DNA of 64,000 nucleotides from Pseudoalteromonas umbrosa (GCF_030125375.1 NZ_JASJUU010000004.1:310001-374000), one strand, 5' to 3'; shown: positions 41,840 to 51,737, counted from the stretch's first letter. The notes: generated by a model not told the origin, from the letters alone. Numbers and translations: made by a program.

Positions 41840-42481
41840 ATGCGTATCACAGTATTTGGGGCCACAGGTAATATAGGTCAGGCGGTAGTCAGTGAGGCAA
41901 TTGCACGTGGACATCAAGTGACAGCAGTAACGCGAGACCTGCGTAAAGTGTCCAAGCTACCAGCTGACGCATATGCTCAAGTGGGTGATGTGAATGACAT
42001 ACAAGATGTGATCCGCTTGAGTAAAGAGCAAGATTTGGTGATCAGTGCAACGAGGCCAACGGCGGGGCAGGAAAAGCAACTTGTCGATATTGCTGAGTCA
42101 CTGCTGACAGGTTTACGTGAAACTCGCACTCGTTTATTACTCGTTGGCGGTGCGGCTTGCTTGACTGTTCCCAACTCGAACGGTGCCTTGGTTTTAAACG
42201 ATACTTCGCTGGTCCCCCCTGCATGGAAAGACATCGCTCAAGCCTGTTTTGAGCAATATCAACATTGTGAAACACATGAGAATCAAAATTGGAGTTATGC
42301 TAGCCCTTCGGCATTGATTGGTGCAGGCGCTCGTACTGAGCAGTTTAGAGTCAGCGAAGGCGAGTTATTGGTTGATGAGACGGGTAAGTCACATATTTCA
42401 TGGCAAGACTTTGCAATTGCGCTAATAAATGAAGCTGAGTCGGCAACGTATGTAGGGAAAGTCTTTACGGCGGGTTATTAA
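41840..42481 (+). CDS. NmrA-like NAD(P)-binding protein
   Basis: A 213-residue short-chain dehydrogenase-like protein. The Rossmann motif VFGATGNIGQAVVSEA opens it, followed by AVTRDLRKV (NADP-like basic residue) and VGDVNDIQDV. The rest fits the NmrA/epimerase-like family (YwnB type). AGGAG lies before the ATG at 41840; the frame continues upstream but would cross the operator region. It is divergent from the acetyltransferase gene and shares its operators. The substrate is unknown. Confidence 0.82.
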   Translation: MRITVFGATGNIGQAVVSEAIARGHQVTAVTRDLRKVSKLPADAYAQVGDVNDIQDVIRLSKEQDLVISATRPTAGQEKQLVDIAESLLTGLRETRTRLLLVGGAACLTVPNSNGALVLNDTSLVPPAWKDIAQACFEQYQHCETHENQNWSYASPSALIGAGARTEQFRVSEGELLVDETGKSHISWQDFAIALINEAESATYVGKVFTAGY

Positions 42482-42652
42482 CTTAGCCACCGGCCGTTAT
42501 CTTTAAATGCAGGTATTCTATATTAACTTGGCTTGAATATTGTCGCGCGTTTGTTGCCTTTGGCCTATTGATACTTATTGTGATTTCTTGTGGTTCACAG
42601 TCACTGAAGCGATTATACTGGCCAAATTGGTATTGTTCGGTAGCGCTAATAA

Positions 42653-43138
42653 ATGGAAAAGTACGAAGAACTATTAGTCTCAATTAGAAAGGTGATCCGC
42701 GCCATTGACTTGCATTCAAAGCAACTTAATAAGTCGTCGGGTTTGACTGGCCCACAGCTGTTGATAATGCAGGAAATTGCGCGCGTAAAAGGCGTCACGG
42801 CGAGCCAAATTGCGAAGCATGTTAATTTAAGTGCCGCGACGGTGACCAACATACTTGATCGTTTGGAGAGCCGTGGTTTGGTAGAGCGGGTGCGCAGCGC
42901 ACAAGATAAACGTCGCGTGAGTCTGTTTTTGTCTTCACAAGGAAAGAATTTATTAATTGATGCACCGCAGCCATTGCAAGAGCACTTTATACAAAACTTT
43001 TGTGAGTTAGAGGAATGGGAGCAATCTTTGTTACTTTCGTCTATGCAGCGGATCGCCACCATGATGGATGCAAATGAACTCGATGCGGCACCGGTGCTTG
43101 AGATAGCACCGATGAACCAAACTGAATCCGGAAAGTAG
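42653..43138 (+). CDS. MarR-family regulator, CosR/EctR-like
   Basis: A 161-residue winged-helix regulator. The core shows SGLTGPQLLIMQEIARVKGVTASQIAKHVNLS-type recognition helices, then TVTNILDRLESRGLVER and the wing RSAQDKRRVSLFL. The N-terminal SIRKVIRAIDLHSKQL resembles CosR/EctR proteins, which repress compatible-solute synthesis and BCCT transporters in marine bacteria. The gene is convergent with a BCCT transporter gene, with five bases between the stops, which fits that role. Control of the AACCTAGGTT operators is another possibility. Confidence 0.83.
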   Translation: MEKYEELLVSIRKVIRAIDLHSKQLNKSSGLTGPQLLIMQEIARVKGVTASQIAKHVNLSAATVTNILDRLESRGLVERVRSAQDKRRVSLFLSSQGKNLLIDAPQPLQEHFIQNFCELEEWEQSLLLSSMQRIATMMDANELDAAPVLEIAPMNQTESGK

Positions 43139-43139
43139 C

Positions 43140-43159
43140 TGTGCTACTCGCGTAGCACA
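43140..43159. repeat. Short perfect hairpin at convergent gene ends
   Basis: GTGCTAC / GTAGCAC around TCGC overlaps the stop codon of the BCCT gene and follows the MarR stop by two bases. No clear T run follows on either strand, so termination here is uncertain. Confidence 0.45.
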
Positions 43160-45096
43160 TTTAAGAAGTGAAGGTGCTTTTGATATTGCGCTAAGACATC
43201 GCTGATGATGGCATTTTCAGACCACCCCATGATGTCATAGTTTTGACCGCCTTCACTGAGGTACACTTCGGCGCGATAATACGAGTCACTGTCTGTGACA
43301 TCACTTTGCGTAAAATCTGGTTGCAGAGCTTCACTTTTATACACACCATAAATGAAGTCGTGCTCGTCACCGTGGTGAACGGTGAGAATAACAGCTGCGT
43401 TATTGATTTTGACTTCAGCCTCGACTTGGTTGCTTTCAAATTCAGCCTTGATTTTTTTCAGCGCAGGCTTCACTTCTTTTAAAATAAATTTATCAACCTT
43501 ACCTTTAGCTGGCGTTGCGATTAGCAGCGCGAGGCTTTCTTGCCACGTTTGCTCATCATTGACTTGGTTGTCAAACGTCATGGGCATGGTGTGTGTACTG
43601 CGTTTGGCATCGTCAATACGCAGTGCGCGAATGAGGCCGTAACAGGCGACGAGCAGCACCACTGAGAATGGCAGAGCACTGACGATGGTCAGTGTTTGCA
43701 GTGCATCAAGTCCTCCAGCTAAGCTCAGAGCAGCTGCGACAACCCCGACTCCAATCGACCAAAATAATCTTTGCCAAAGTGGAGTATTATTGCTGCCGTT
43801 TGAGCAGAGCATGTCGATAACCATGGCACCTGAGTCACAAGAGGTGACAAAAAACACCACAATCATGATGATAGATAGGCCGATTAAAAACTCTGATAGA
43901 GGGAAGTTTTCTAGAAATACAAACAGGGCAACGGCAGAGTTTTTGCTGACCATATCTGAGATCCCCGTCATGTCTTGCTCAAATATCATTGCCAGTGCCG
44001 AGTTACCAAAAATGGTCATCCACAATAAGGTGAATGCGGTCGGAATACAGGTAACGCCAATGACAAACTCTCGAATAGTACGGCCCTTTGATATACGTGC
44101 AATAAAGAGGCCTACAAAAGGAGCCCAAGCAAGCCACCAACCCCAATAAAAAATGGTCCAGCCGCCAATCCAATCTTTTTTCTCATACGCGAATAAGTTG
44201 AACGTGGTAGACACAATATCCGATAAATAATCACCGACATTTTGTACATATGCTTGCAGCAAAAATACACTTGGGCCAATAAAGAAGATCAGGGCTAACA
44301 GTACTACAGCAAGTATCATATTGGTCTGTGATAAAATCTTGATGCCTTTATCTAACCCCGTCGCTACGGAGATTGATGCCAGTGCTGTAATGGTGATCAT
44401 AATGAAGACTTGATTTTGCACCGAGACATCAAAAGAGAACAAGTAGGCTAGTCCAGAGTTGACCTGCGCTGCGCCCAAGCCTAAAGAAGTAGCGACACCA
44501 AAGACAGTGCCGACAACGGCAAAAACATCCACAGCGTGGCCCATCCAGCCATGAATTCTGTCACCAATAATCGGGTAAAGCGCTGAGCGCAATGTCAGTG
44601 GTAATTTGTGTCGATAACTAAAATAAGCCAAAATCATCGCCACAATGGCGTAAATGGCCCATGCGTGGAAACCCCAGTGAAAAAAGGTGATCCGCATGGC
44701 TTCTTTAATGGCCTCAACTGAGTCTGTGTCTGCGGACGGAGGCGAGACAAAATGCATCACGGGCTCTGCGACACCGAAAAACATCAAACCTATTCCCATA
44801 CCTGCGGCAAATAACATGGCCAGCCAAGTCGAAAAACTATAATCGGGGTCCGAGTGGTCGGGTCCTAATTTAATCTCGCCAAAACGTGACATGCTTAAAT
44901 ACACGACTAAGCCTAATATGATGGCGACGGTTAAGACATAAAACCAGCTGCCATTTTGGGTGATGGCTGATTGAGTAACAGAAAAGAGTGATGATGCGAC
45001 GGAAGGGCTGATCACGGCAAAAATCACCAACGCCAATACAATTGCTGACGCGCTGTAAAAAACGGGGAGATTAAGTGAAGTGTTGTCTTTTTTCAT
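43144..45096 (-). CDS. BCCT-family transporter, BetT-like
   Basis: A 650-residue inner-membrane carrier with about 12 helices and a long cytoplasmic C-terminal tail (about residues 520-650) as in the choline transporter BetT. The signature region WTIFYWGWWLAWAPFVG is present, with the glycine-rich GMGIGLMFFGVAEP stretch of helix 3. Such carriers import choline or other trimethylammonium compounds with protons or sodium in response to salt. The convergent MarR gene resembles CosR, a known BCCT repressor. The upstream 400 bases contain no bet genes, so the exact substrate is open. Confidence 0.9.
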   Translation of the reverse strand: MKKDNTSLNLPVFYSASAIVLALVIFAVISPSVASSLFSVTQSAITQNGSWFYVLTVAIILGLVVYLSMSRFGEIKLGPDHSDPDYSFSTWLAMLFAAGMGIGLMFFGVAEPVMHFVSPPSADTDSVEAIKEAMRITFFHWGFHAWAIYAIVAMILAYFSYRHKLPLTLRSALYPIIGDRIHGWMGHAVDVFAVVGTVFGVATSLGLGAAQVNSGLAYLFSFDVSVQNQVFIMITITALASISVATGLDKGIKILSQTNMILAVVLLALIFFIGPSVFLLQAYVQNVGDYLSDIVSTTFNLFAYEKKDWIGGWTIFYWGWWLAWAPFVGLFIARISKGRTIREFVIGVTCIPTAFTLLWMTIFGNSALAMIFEQDMTGISDMVSKNSAVALFVFLENFPLSEFLIGLSIIMIVVFFVTSCDSGAMVIDMLCSNGSNNTPLWQRLFWSIGVGVVAAALSLAGGLDALQTLTIVSALPFSVVLLVACYGLIRALRIDDAKRSTHTMPMTFDNQVNDEQTWQESLALLIATPAKGKVDKFILKEVKPALKKIKAEFESNQVEAEVKINNAAVILTVHHGDEHDFIYGVYKSEALQPDFTQSDVTDSDSYYRAEVYLSEGGQNYDIMGWSENAIISDVLAQYQKHLHFLNVLRE

Positions 45097-45512
45097 AGTG
45101 AAACTCTATTTATTAGACTACAAATTATTTTGCTTGGCTAAAAATGAAAAGAAATAGGTAACTCATAAGCCAGCATCTATCTGGGACTTGAGTTGTTTGT
45201 TGATAGGCAATAACAGCGATGCTTCGCAAGTATTCATATATTCCTCATTGCCTGTTTTGCTGATAGAAACTCATATTGTTAGAGTTCTAATAGTTAGTAT
45301 TGTAACTTTTTGGGAGTGATAATTAAAGTCGTGTAACAAGATGCTTTGGTTAGGTTTGTAAAAGTTATTTATTTTCATTACCTTAATTTAAACTTTGAAT
45401 TTTTTTATGCGTATTAAATATATATAAATATTTTTTATTTTACTTTTGGTAGTGCACTTTATTTTAGTTGTAATTAATTTAGGGCCAATTTGATGCAATT
45501 GAACCATGGGCG
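45097..45512. other. AT-rich region upstream of BCCT gene
   Basis: About 415 bases that should hold the transporter promoter. It is very AT-rich near 45390-45450. I see no gene, repeat or terminator of note. Confidence 0.4.
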
Positions 45513-46361
45513 TTACTGGCTGTGATTATCCAGCGCACCTCGCAACATGAGTTCGAGTTCTTGTGTATAAAAAGGAACGTATTTTTGAATATAGGTAAGC
45601 CTAAGGCCTTGCGAGTCCAATTCATCGAGTGCAGATTGCCATTTGTTGACAATTGTATCTGGCGTTTGCGCAGAAAAAGCCATATACACGCCATGCGGGG
45701 ATAGCTGAATAGACATGGGGGTTAAGGCATCGAGTGAGTAGCCAGAAGAAGCGAGTATTTCCCGGGTATTCATCAGTGAAATAATTGTGCAATCAAAGCG
45801 GCTTCTGGGTTGGAGAAGTAATTGAATAGCTTCAAGTTGGCTGTCCGTTTCATGATATGGGATCTGATATTTTTTGTATATCTCTGTGTCCGCGACTTTG
45901 CGTTGTGATACACAGGTTGCTTGATGACGGCGAATGTCTCCCAGTTGCTTAAATTCTCTTTTATCGCTTGAGCGTTTGTATAAAACAGAACCGTCATATA
46001 AAAAAGGCCCCACCCATTTAAAGGCGGGGAGCCGTTCAGTCGTCTTTGCGACGATAAGATGCGCTCTATGGTAAAAGGTGACTTTACCAGAAGGTGACAT
46101 AACTCTTTTTGGAGGTTGCTTTAATATGTTTAACCCTCGGGCAAAGGAGCTGACTTGCACAGGTTGGTAATGAGACAGGCGACTAGCCATTTGGTTGTAG
46201 ATGTCTGCGACAAAACCTGAGGTGACTTTGCCATTTTCAATATAGACAAAAGGCTCAAGTGGATGCATTGACACAATCAGCTTGTGCTCCACTGTGTTGG
46301 CATACAAGGTGTGGCTGAGGATGCCCAAGAGTAAAAAGAAGAATGACCTAGCTTGCTTCAT
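45513..46361 (-). CDS. Periplasmic solute-binding-like protein (SBP_bac_3 type)
   Basis: A 282-residue exported protein. The signal peptide ends near residue 21 (SHTLYA). The mature part resembles extracellular solute-binding proteins of the amino-acid type: LIVSMHPLEPFVYIENGKVTSGFVADIYN at its start and a second lobe with CVSQRKVADTE. No ABC transporter genes lie nearby, so it may be a stand-alone sensor or binding protein, a common situation in this order. Ligand unknown. Confidence 0.75.
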   Translation of the reverse strand: MKQARSFFFLLLGILSHTLYANTVEHKLIVSMHPLEPFVYIENGKVTSGFVADIYNQMASRLSHYQPVQVSSFARGLNILKQPPKRVMSPSGKVTFYHRAHLIVAKTTERLPAFKWVGPFLYDGSVLYKRSSDKREFKQLGDIRRHQATCVSQRKVADTEIYKKYQIPYHETDSQLEAIQLLLQPRSRFDCTIISLMNTREILASSGYSLDALTPMSIQLSPHGVYMAFSAQTPDTIVNKWQSALDELDSQGLRLTYIQKYVPFYTQELELMLRGALDNHSQ

Positions 46362-46666
46362 AGCCGCTCATATAACTTTGATGACAATTTGAGTATTGTG
46401 GTCAGTTTTATATTTGTCTATTTAAAGCCAATTTTAAGTGCGGATTTAATCGCCCCAAGACATGGGTGCTCAAAAACATTGCAAAACTGAGCATGTTGAG
46501 CGTTCATTTGCTTGTGATTTGCACATGTTGAGGTGTTTTTATTCTGATGTTCGGGCAGAGGATATTTTTATTAGCTGATATAAAAACCGTGTTGCATCAC
46601 AGGACTTTCAGCGGTACTTGTTTAATTTGAGAGTGATAGAGCTTGTTTGTAACAAGCTCTATGCAG
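46362..46666. other. Intergenic region with a long hairpin at its left-gene end
   Basis: About 305 bases. A perfect 12-bp stem ATAGAGCTTGTT / AACAAGCTCTAT with loop TGT (46636-46662) follows the rhodanese stop on the minus strand and may terminate it, though without a T run. Nothing else was recognised. Confidence 0.5.
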
Positions 46667-47080
46667 TTACTGTTGTGGGTCGCTTAAGTGCCTATTAACT
46701 GGGTAGCGCTCAAAGTCTTCCCAGTAGTGAATTCCACCTATCATTTCTTTGACTTTATAGCCTAGCTTAGCCAGCTTATAACCCGCCTTGGTCGCGCCAT
46801 TGCAACCGGGGCCCCAACAGTACACAACAAACAAGGTATCGGCTGCAAAGTCAGCCATGCGTTCGGCGGTAATTTCATTGTTGGGTATGTTTATTGCGGT
46901 GATTGCATGGCTCTTGGCAAAAGCGTGTGCAGAGCGAGTATCTACGAGCACAAAGTTCTGCGTCCCTTGCTTGATATCGGCATACACATCGCTGCAATCC
47001 GTTTCACAGTCTAACTTTACACTAAAGTGTGCCTGCGCCGCGCTTGGTTCTGCGGTATTGTTTATTTGAATATTTGCCAT
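46667..47080 (-). CDS. Rhodanese-like protein
   Basis: A 137-residue single-domain rhodanese without an export signal. The domain has FVLVDTRSAHAFAKSHAITAINIPN, and the catalytic cysteine lies in VVYCWGPGCNGATKAG. The tail GGIHYWEDFERYPV is typical of small rhodaneses linked to LysR genes. I chose the ATG at 47080, with AGGA upstream; the frame continues 23 codons further but into the promoter. The divergent LysR gene and the palindrome between them suggest that the regulator controls it. Confidence 0.85.
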   Translation of the reverse strand: MANIQINNTAEPSAAQAHFSVKLDCETDCSDVYADIKQGTQNFVLVDTRSAHAFAKSHAITAINIPNNEITAERMADFAADTLFVVYCWGPGCNGATKAGYKLAKLGYKVKEMIGGIHYWEDFERYPVNRHLSDPQQ

Positions 47081-47163
47081 CGGTATTTGTCCTGTTTGGT
47101 TGATGTTGTAACAGCTTACAAAGGGCTTTGCACTGGGTAAATTCATCATTTCTGAACGCGATG

Positions 47164-47178
47164 TTCACACATTGTGAA
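47164..47178. promoter_or_regulatory. LysR-type operator candidate
   Basis: TTCACACATTGTGAA is a perfect inverted repeat with a three-base centre and contains the T-N11-A core. It lies midway in the divergent promoter between the rhodanese (47080) and LysR (47241) genes. Confidence 0.6.
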
Positions 47179-47240
47179 TAGGTCTTGGTGACAGCCTGTT
47201 GTATATTTGTGGTCCAGATTCAAATAAGGTGAGTGAGCGC

Positions 47241-48098
47241 ATGGAGTTTTACCATTTAAGGTCATTTGTAGTGGTTGCTGAGACGGGCAATTTAACCAAG
47301 GCGGCAAAACAGTTGTTTACTACACCACCTGCAGTCAGTGCCCATATTCGCGCATTAGAAGATGAGCTGAAAACCACATTATTTGAGCGCACCAGCAAAG
47401 GGATGCGATTGACCCCAAAAGGCGAGCAGTTGCGCTTGCAAGCGCAAAAAACCTTAGATAGTGCCACAGACATGGTGAATCTGGCGGTAGAAAATGCAGA
47501 TCAAGTTATAGGCACCTTTAAACTGGGATTAAACCGAGATGCAAGTACATTGCGTATTGCAGAGTTGGTCAAAGCGCTCGTTCACCGCTGTCCGGGTATT
47601 GAGCTTGAGTTGCATGCGCTGAACACAGGGCAAATCCTTGAAAAGGTAAGCCGTGGTGAATTGGATGGCGGATTTGTTTATGGTGATATTTCGCCTGATC
47701 TATTTCATACTGAGTTAGCTTTGCAGCCCATTACCACGATAGTGCCAACCTCATTTGATATTACCGCGATTCAGAGCATTTACGAGCTTGCTGAGCTACC
47801 TTGGATAACCGTCGGTGAGCAGTGCCCGTTCGATACGGCACTGCAAAAACGGATTACTCAGTCTATTAAATCACAGGTGAAAAGTGCGGATAACACCTCT
47901 CGTGCGAGCTTGGTTGAACAGGGTGTTGGCGCCAGCTTTGTTGAACTGGAAGTGGCACAAGCCATGGTTACAGCCAAGCAAGCACAGCGACTCACCTTGT
48001 TGGATTTTGAGATACCTCTGAGTTTGGTAGCTAAAAAATCAGGGCTAACTAACCCAGTAGTTAAAACAGTATTGAAGGAGTTGGAAGTACTTTGGTAG
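47241..48098 (+). CDS. LysR-family transcriptional regulator
   Basis: A 285-residue regulator. The N-terminal helix-turn-helix is FYHLRSFVVVAETGNLTKAAKQLFTTPPAVSAHI, followed by the linker helix and a two-lobe effector domain from about residue 90. I chose the ATG at 47241, preceded by AAGGTGAG; the longer frame would add 14 atypical residues. It is divergent from the rhodanese gene and convergent with gor. The inducer is unknown. Confidence 0.88.
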   Translation: MEFYHLRSFVVVAETGNLTKAAKQLFTTPPAVSAHIRALEDELKTTLFERTSKGMRLTPKGEQLRLQAQKTLDSATDMVNLAVENADQVIGTFKLGLNRDASTLRIAELVKALVHRCPGIELELHALNTGQILEKVSRGELDGGFVYGDISPDLFHTELALQPITTIVPTSFDITAIQSIYELAELPWITVGEQCPFDTALQKRITQSIKSQVKSADNTSRASLVEQGVGASFVELEVAQAMVTAKQAQRLTLLDFEIPLSLVAKKSGLTNPVVKTVLKELEVLW

Positions 48099-48117
48099 GT
48101 GATGGTATCTTCTGAGC

Positions 48118-48152
48118 TTAAAAGCCAACTGAGCGTTTCAGTTGGCTTTTAA
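48118..48152. terminator. Bidirectional terminator between LysR gene and gor
   Basis: TTAAAAGCCAACTGA and TTCAGTTGGCTTTTAA form a long stem around GCG. A and T runs lie on both sides. Confidence 0.85.
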
Positions 48153-48157
48153 CTATA

Positions 48158-49516
48158 TTACCTCATCGTCACAAACTCTTCTGAGCCTGTTGGGTGGATA
48201 GCGACAACAGAATCGAAGTCTGCTTTAGTTGCACCCATCTTCATTGCTACACCAAAACCTTGGATCATCTCATCAACGGCAAAGCCAATGCCGTGTAAGC
48301 CAACGATTTTCTCTTCAGGGCCTGCACATACCAGCTTCATGCGACATGGCTGACGGTGTTGCGTCACCGCAGTATACATGGCTGCAAATGTCGAATTGTA
48401 TACCTTGATGTTGTCTTCACCGTATTGCGCTTTGGCTTCAGGTTCTGTTAAACCTATGGTGCCAATCGGTGGGTGACTGAATACTACAGTAGGAACTAGG
48501 TTGTAATCCATTTTCGCGTTAGGTAGCTCTGGGTTGAATAGGCGTTCAGCCAGCATACGGCCCGCTTTAACTGCAACAGGTGTCAGCTCGATACCACCTT
48601 CCATGATATCGCCAAGTGCGTAAATACCTGGTACTGAGGTATTTTGCCACTCATCAACCTTCACAAAACCTCTTTCAGTAACATCCACATCAGTTGCTGC
48701 AAGGTTGATTTTATCTGTCACAGGCTCGCGACCAATCGCCCAAATCACTTGGTCAACAGTGTGTGATTCACCATTTTCAAGGTGTAGAGTTACTGAACCA
48801 TCAGCCTCTTTCACGAGCTCTTTAGGCGTTGAGTTAGTGTGTAATGTTGGGCCTTCTTTTTCCATGACTTCAGTGAGCGTTTCAACCACCATAGGGTCAA
48901 AGTTGCGCAGTGGGGCATGTTTACGCACAAATAAGTGGGTTTCTGTACCTAGGCTGTGCAGCACACCAGCAAGCTCTACAGCAATGTAACCTGCGCCAAT
49001 GACGGCAACACGGCGTGGCTGCTCGTTTAATTCAAAAAAGCCATTTGAGTCTATTCCGTGCTCGGCACCTGGAATATTTGGAATGCTTGGACGACCGCCC
49101 ACTGCAATACAGATATGATCTGCGGTGTACTGTTCGCCATTTACTTCGATGGTTTTATTATCGATGAACTTGGCAAAGCCGTTGATCACAGTCACGCCAT
49201 TGCTGGCAAGATATTTGTTGTAACCTTGGTGAATACGGCCAATATAAGCCTCACGGCTTTCAACTAATTTGGCCCAATTGAAGTTTTTTAGCTCAACGTC
49301 AAAGCCGTAATCTGGTGCATAAAGTTTGATGGCTTCAGCAACTTGTGCGCCGTGCCACATTACTTTTTTAGGCACACAGCCAACGTTCACACAGGTGCCT
49401 CCCATGTGTTTTGCTTCGACAAGGGCGACTTTTGCGCCACGCATTGCCGCTCGGTTTGCTGATGCGATACCACCGCTACCACCGCCAATGGCAATGTAGT
49501 CAAAATGTTGAGCCAT
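48158..49516 (-). CDS. gor: Glutathione reductase
   Basis: A 452-residue FAD enzyme that reduces glutathione disulfide with NADPH. The FAD motif IAIGGGSGGIASANRAA, the redox disulfide GGTCVNVGCVPKK, the NADPH domain VIGAGYIAVELAGVL with downstream arginines (FVRKHAPLR), the ALGDIMEG loop and the C-terminal HPTGSEEF with the catalytic histidine are all present. The start is the first ATG, with AGAGGAAAC upstream on the minus strand. It stands alone. Confidence 0.95.
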   Translation of the reverse strand: MAQHFDYIAIGGGSGGIASANRAAMRGAKVALVEAKHMGGTCVNVGCVPKKVMWHGAQVAEAIKLYAPDYGFDVELKNFNWAKLVESREAYIGRIHQGYNKYLASNGVTVINGFAKFIDNKTIEVNGEQYTADHICIAVGGRPSIPNIPGAEHGIDSNGFFELNEQPRRVAVIGAGYIAVELAGVLHSLGTETHLFVRKHAPLRNFDPMVVETLTEVMEKEGPTLHTNSTPKELVKEADGSVTLHLENGESHTVDQVIWAIGREPVTDKINLAATDVDVTERGFVKVDEWQNTSVPGIYALGDIMEGGIELTPVAVKAGRMLAERLFNPELPNAKMDYNLVPTVVFSHPPIGTIGLTEPEAKAQYGEDNIKVYNSTFAAMYTAVTQHRQPCRMKLVCAGPEEKIVGLHGIGFAVDEMIQGFGVAMKMGATKADFDSVVAIHPTGSEEFVTMR

Positions 49517-49668
49517 AATGTTTCCTCTTCTGAATTCGCTGAACTAGTCTTAGTATGACAGCTTTTATACGCCATAACTTTCAACTAGATTAGTAAGTTT
49601 TACTTGTATTTGCGCTATTAGCCCTTATTTCAAGTTTATTCAGGAAATAAAAAATTAAGAGAGACACT

Positions 49669-51714
49669 ATGAGCAACCCATTAATTGGCCTTGAAGGATT
49701 ACCGCCATTTTCAAAAATAAAGCCTGAGCATGTTGTTCCTGCGTTAAAAGCAGCTATTGAGCACAGTCGTAAAACCATAGATACAGTACTAGAGCAGACG
49801 CAATTTACTTGGCAAAATTTTGTTGAACCTCTTGAGGAAGCCGATGATAAGTTGTCTAAAATGTGGTCGCCAGTGTCTCATATGCACTCAGTGGTTAATA
49901 ATGAAGAGTTAAGAAAAGCGTATGATGAGTGCTTGCCATTAATTTCAGAGTACTCTACATATGCAGGTCAGCATCAAGGGTTGTACCAAGCGTACCTTTC
50001 AATTGAGCAAAGTGACGACTTTGAAAACTTAAGTACAGCACAACAAAAAACCATTAAAAATGCGTTAAGAGACTTTAAGTTATCAGGTATTGCATTAAAT
50101 GAAGATGGGCAAAAACGTTATGGAGAGATAAGCGCAAGGCTTTCGGAGTTGGCTGCCAAATTTGGTAATAATGTGATGGATGCCACCCAAGCATGGCATT
50201 TACATGTTACTAATGAGGCTGATTTAGGTGGATTACCAGAGTCGGCATTGGCGCTTGCAGCACATACTGCACAAGCAAAAGAACTTGAAGGCTGGGTATT
50301 TACGTTAGACATTCCTTCTTACTTACCGATTATGACGTATGCAGACAATCGTGATTTGCGAGAGCAAATGTACAGAGCTTATGTTACGCGTGCATCAGAT
50401 CAAGGCCCAAATGGTGGAGAGTTTGATAACTCAGAGCTGATGAGCGAAGAGTTAGCACTACGTCACGAATTGGCCGTGTTGTTAGGTTTTGATAGCTATG
50501 CGGATAAATCGCTGGCAACCAAAATGGCTGAAACACCTACACAAGTTTTTGACTTTTTGAATGATTTGGCGAAAAAGTCAAAGCCTCAAGCGCAGCAAGA
50601 AGTAGATGAATTGAGAGCATTCGCTAAAGATGAGCATCAAGTCGAGCAGTTAGAAGCGTGGGATTATGGCTATTACGGTGAAAAACTAAAGCAAGCTAAA
50701 TATGCTATTTCAGATGAATTATTGCGTCCATATTTCCCTGCGGATCGCGTGTTAAGTGGTTTATTTGAAACAGTGAACCGCCTGTTTGGAATTAAAGTTA
50801 CTGAAGTCACTGAGTTTGACAGTTATCACGAAGATGTACGCTTTTTCGCTATTCATGACCGCAGTGGCGTGCTGCGTGGTCACTTTTATTTAGATTTATA
50901 TGCGCGTGAACATAAACGTGGTGGCGCTTGGATGGACGATTGCATGGGCCGCCGAACATTGTCAGATGGTACATTGCAAACACCAGTTGCTTACCTTGTA
51001 TGTAACTTTAATAAAGCAGTGGGAGATAAGCCTGCACTGTTTACTCACAACGAAGTAACCACCTTATTCCATGAGTTTGGTCATGGTATTCACCACATGC
51101 TGACGCAAATCGATGCGCCTGCTGTTGCGGGTATTAATGGTGTTGCATGGGATGCGGTTGAGCTACCTAGTCAATTTTTAGAAAATTGGTGTTATGAAGA
51201 AGAGGCGCTGAGCTTCATATCTGGGCACTACGAAAGTGGTGAGCCATTACCAAAAGAGTTATTAGATAAATTATTGGCTGCTAAAAATTATCAGTCGGCA
51301 ATGCAAATGCTCAGGCAGATTGAGTTTTCACTGTTTGATTTCCACATTCATGCGGATTATCAGCAAGGTGAAGCGTGCCAGATCCAAGCAAGATTAGATA
51401 AAGTCAGAGAGCAGGTGGCAATTATTAAAGCGCCAGACTTTAATCGTTTCCAGCATGGCTTTAGTCATATCTTTGCGGGTGGTTATTGCGCAGGTTACTA
51501 CTCGTATAAATGGGCAGAGGTACTTTCAGCAGATGCCTATTCTCGCTTCGAAGAAGAAGGGATTTTCAATGCGCAAACAGGTAAAGACTTTATGGAAAAC
51601 ATCCTAGAAATGGGCGGTTCAGAAGAGCCTATGGTGTTATTCCAACGCTTTAGAGGTCGTACGCCACAAGTTGATGCATTGTTGCGTCACAGTGGTATTG
51701 GCAAAGCCGCATAA
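49669..51714 (+). CDS. prlC: Oligopeptidase A
   Basis: A 681-residue cytosolic zinc metallopeptidase of family M3 that degrades short peptides, including cleaved signal peptides. The zinc site is HEFGHGIHH near residue 468. The substrate-clamp segments GVAWDAVELPSQFLENW and FAGGYCAGYYSYKWAEVLSAD are present. AGAGAGAC precedes the ATG. In E. coli rsmJ follows directly; here a response-regulator gene is inserted between them. Confidence 0.95.
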   Translation: MSNPLIGLEGLPPFSKIKPEHVVPALKAAIEHSRKTIDTVLEQTQFTWQNFVEPLEEADDKLSKMWSPVSHMHSVVNNEELRKAYDECLPLISEYSTYAGQHQGLYQAYLSIEQSDDFENLSTAQQKTIKNALRDFKLSGIALNEDGQKRYGEISARLSELAAKFGNNVMDATQAWHLHVTNEADLGGLPESALALAAHTAQAKELEGWVFTLDIPSYLPIMTYADNRDLREQMYRAYVTRASDQGPNGGEFDNSELMSEELALRHELAVLLGFDSYADKSLATKMAETPTQVFDFLNDLAKKSKPQAQQEVDELRAFAKDEHQVEQLEAWDYGYYGEKLKQAKYAISDELLRPYFPADRVLSGLFETVNRLFGIKVTEVTEFDSYHEDVRFFAIHDRSGVLRGHFYLDLYAREHKRGGAWMDDCMGRRTLSDGTLQTPVAYLVCNFNKAVGDKPALFTHNEVTTLFHEFGHGIHHMLTQIDAPAVAGINGVAWDAVELPSQFLENWCYEEEALSFISGHYESGEPLPKELLDKLLAAKNYQSAMQMLRQIEFSLFDFHIHADYQQGEACQIQARLDKVREQVAIIKAPDFNRFQHGFSHIFAGGYCAGYYSYKWAEVLSADAYSRFEEEGIFNAQTGKDFMENILEMGGSEEPMVLFQRFRGRTPQVDALLRHSGIGKAA

Positions 51715-51737
51715 GCGTATATTGCAATCTCCACATG

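Noticed and set aside
43685..44149. 154-residue protein antisense to the BCCT gene
   Set aside because: It mirrors the codon structure of the transporter on the other strand and has no start signal; it is a shadow frame.
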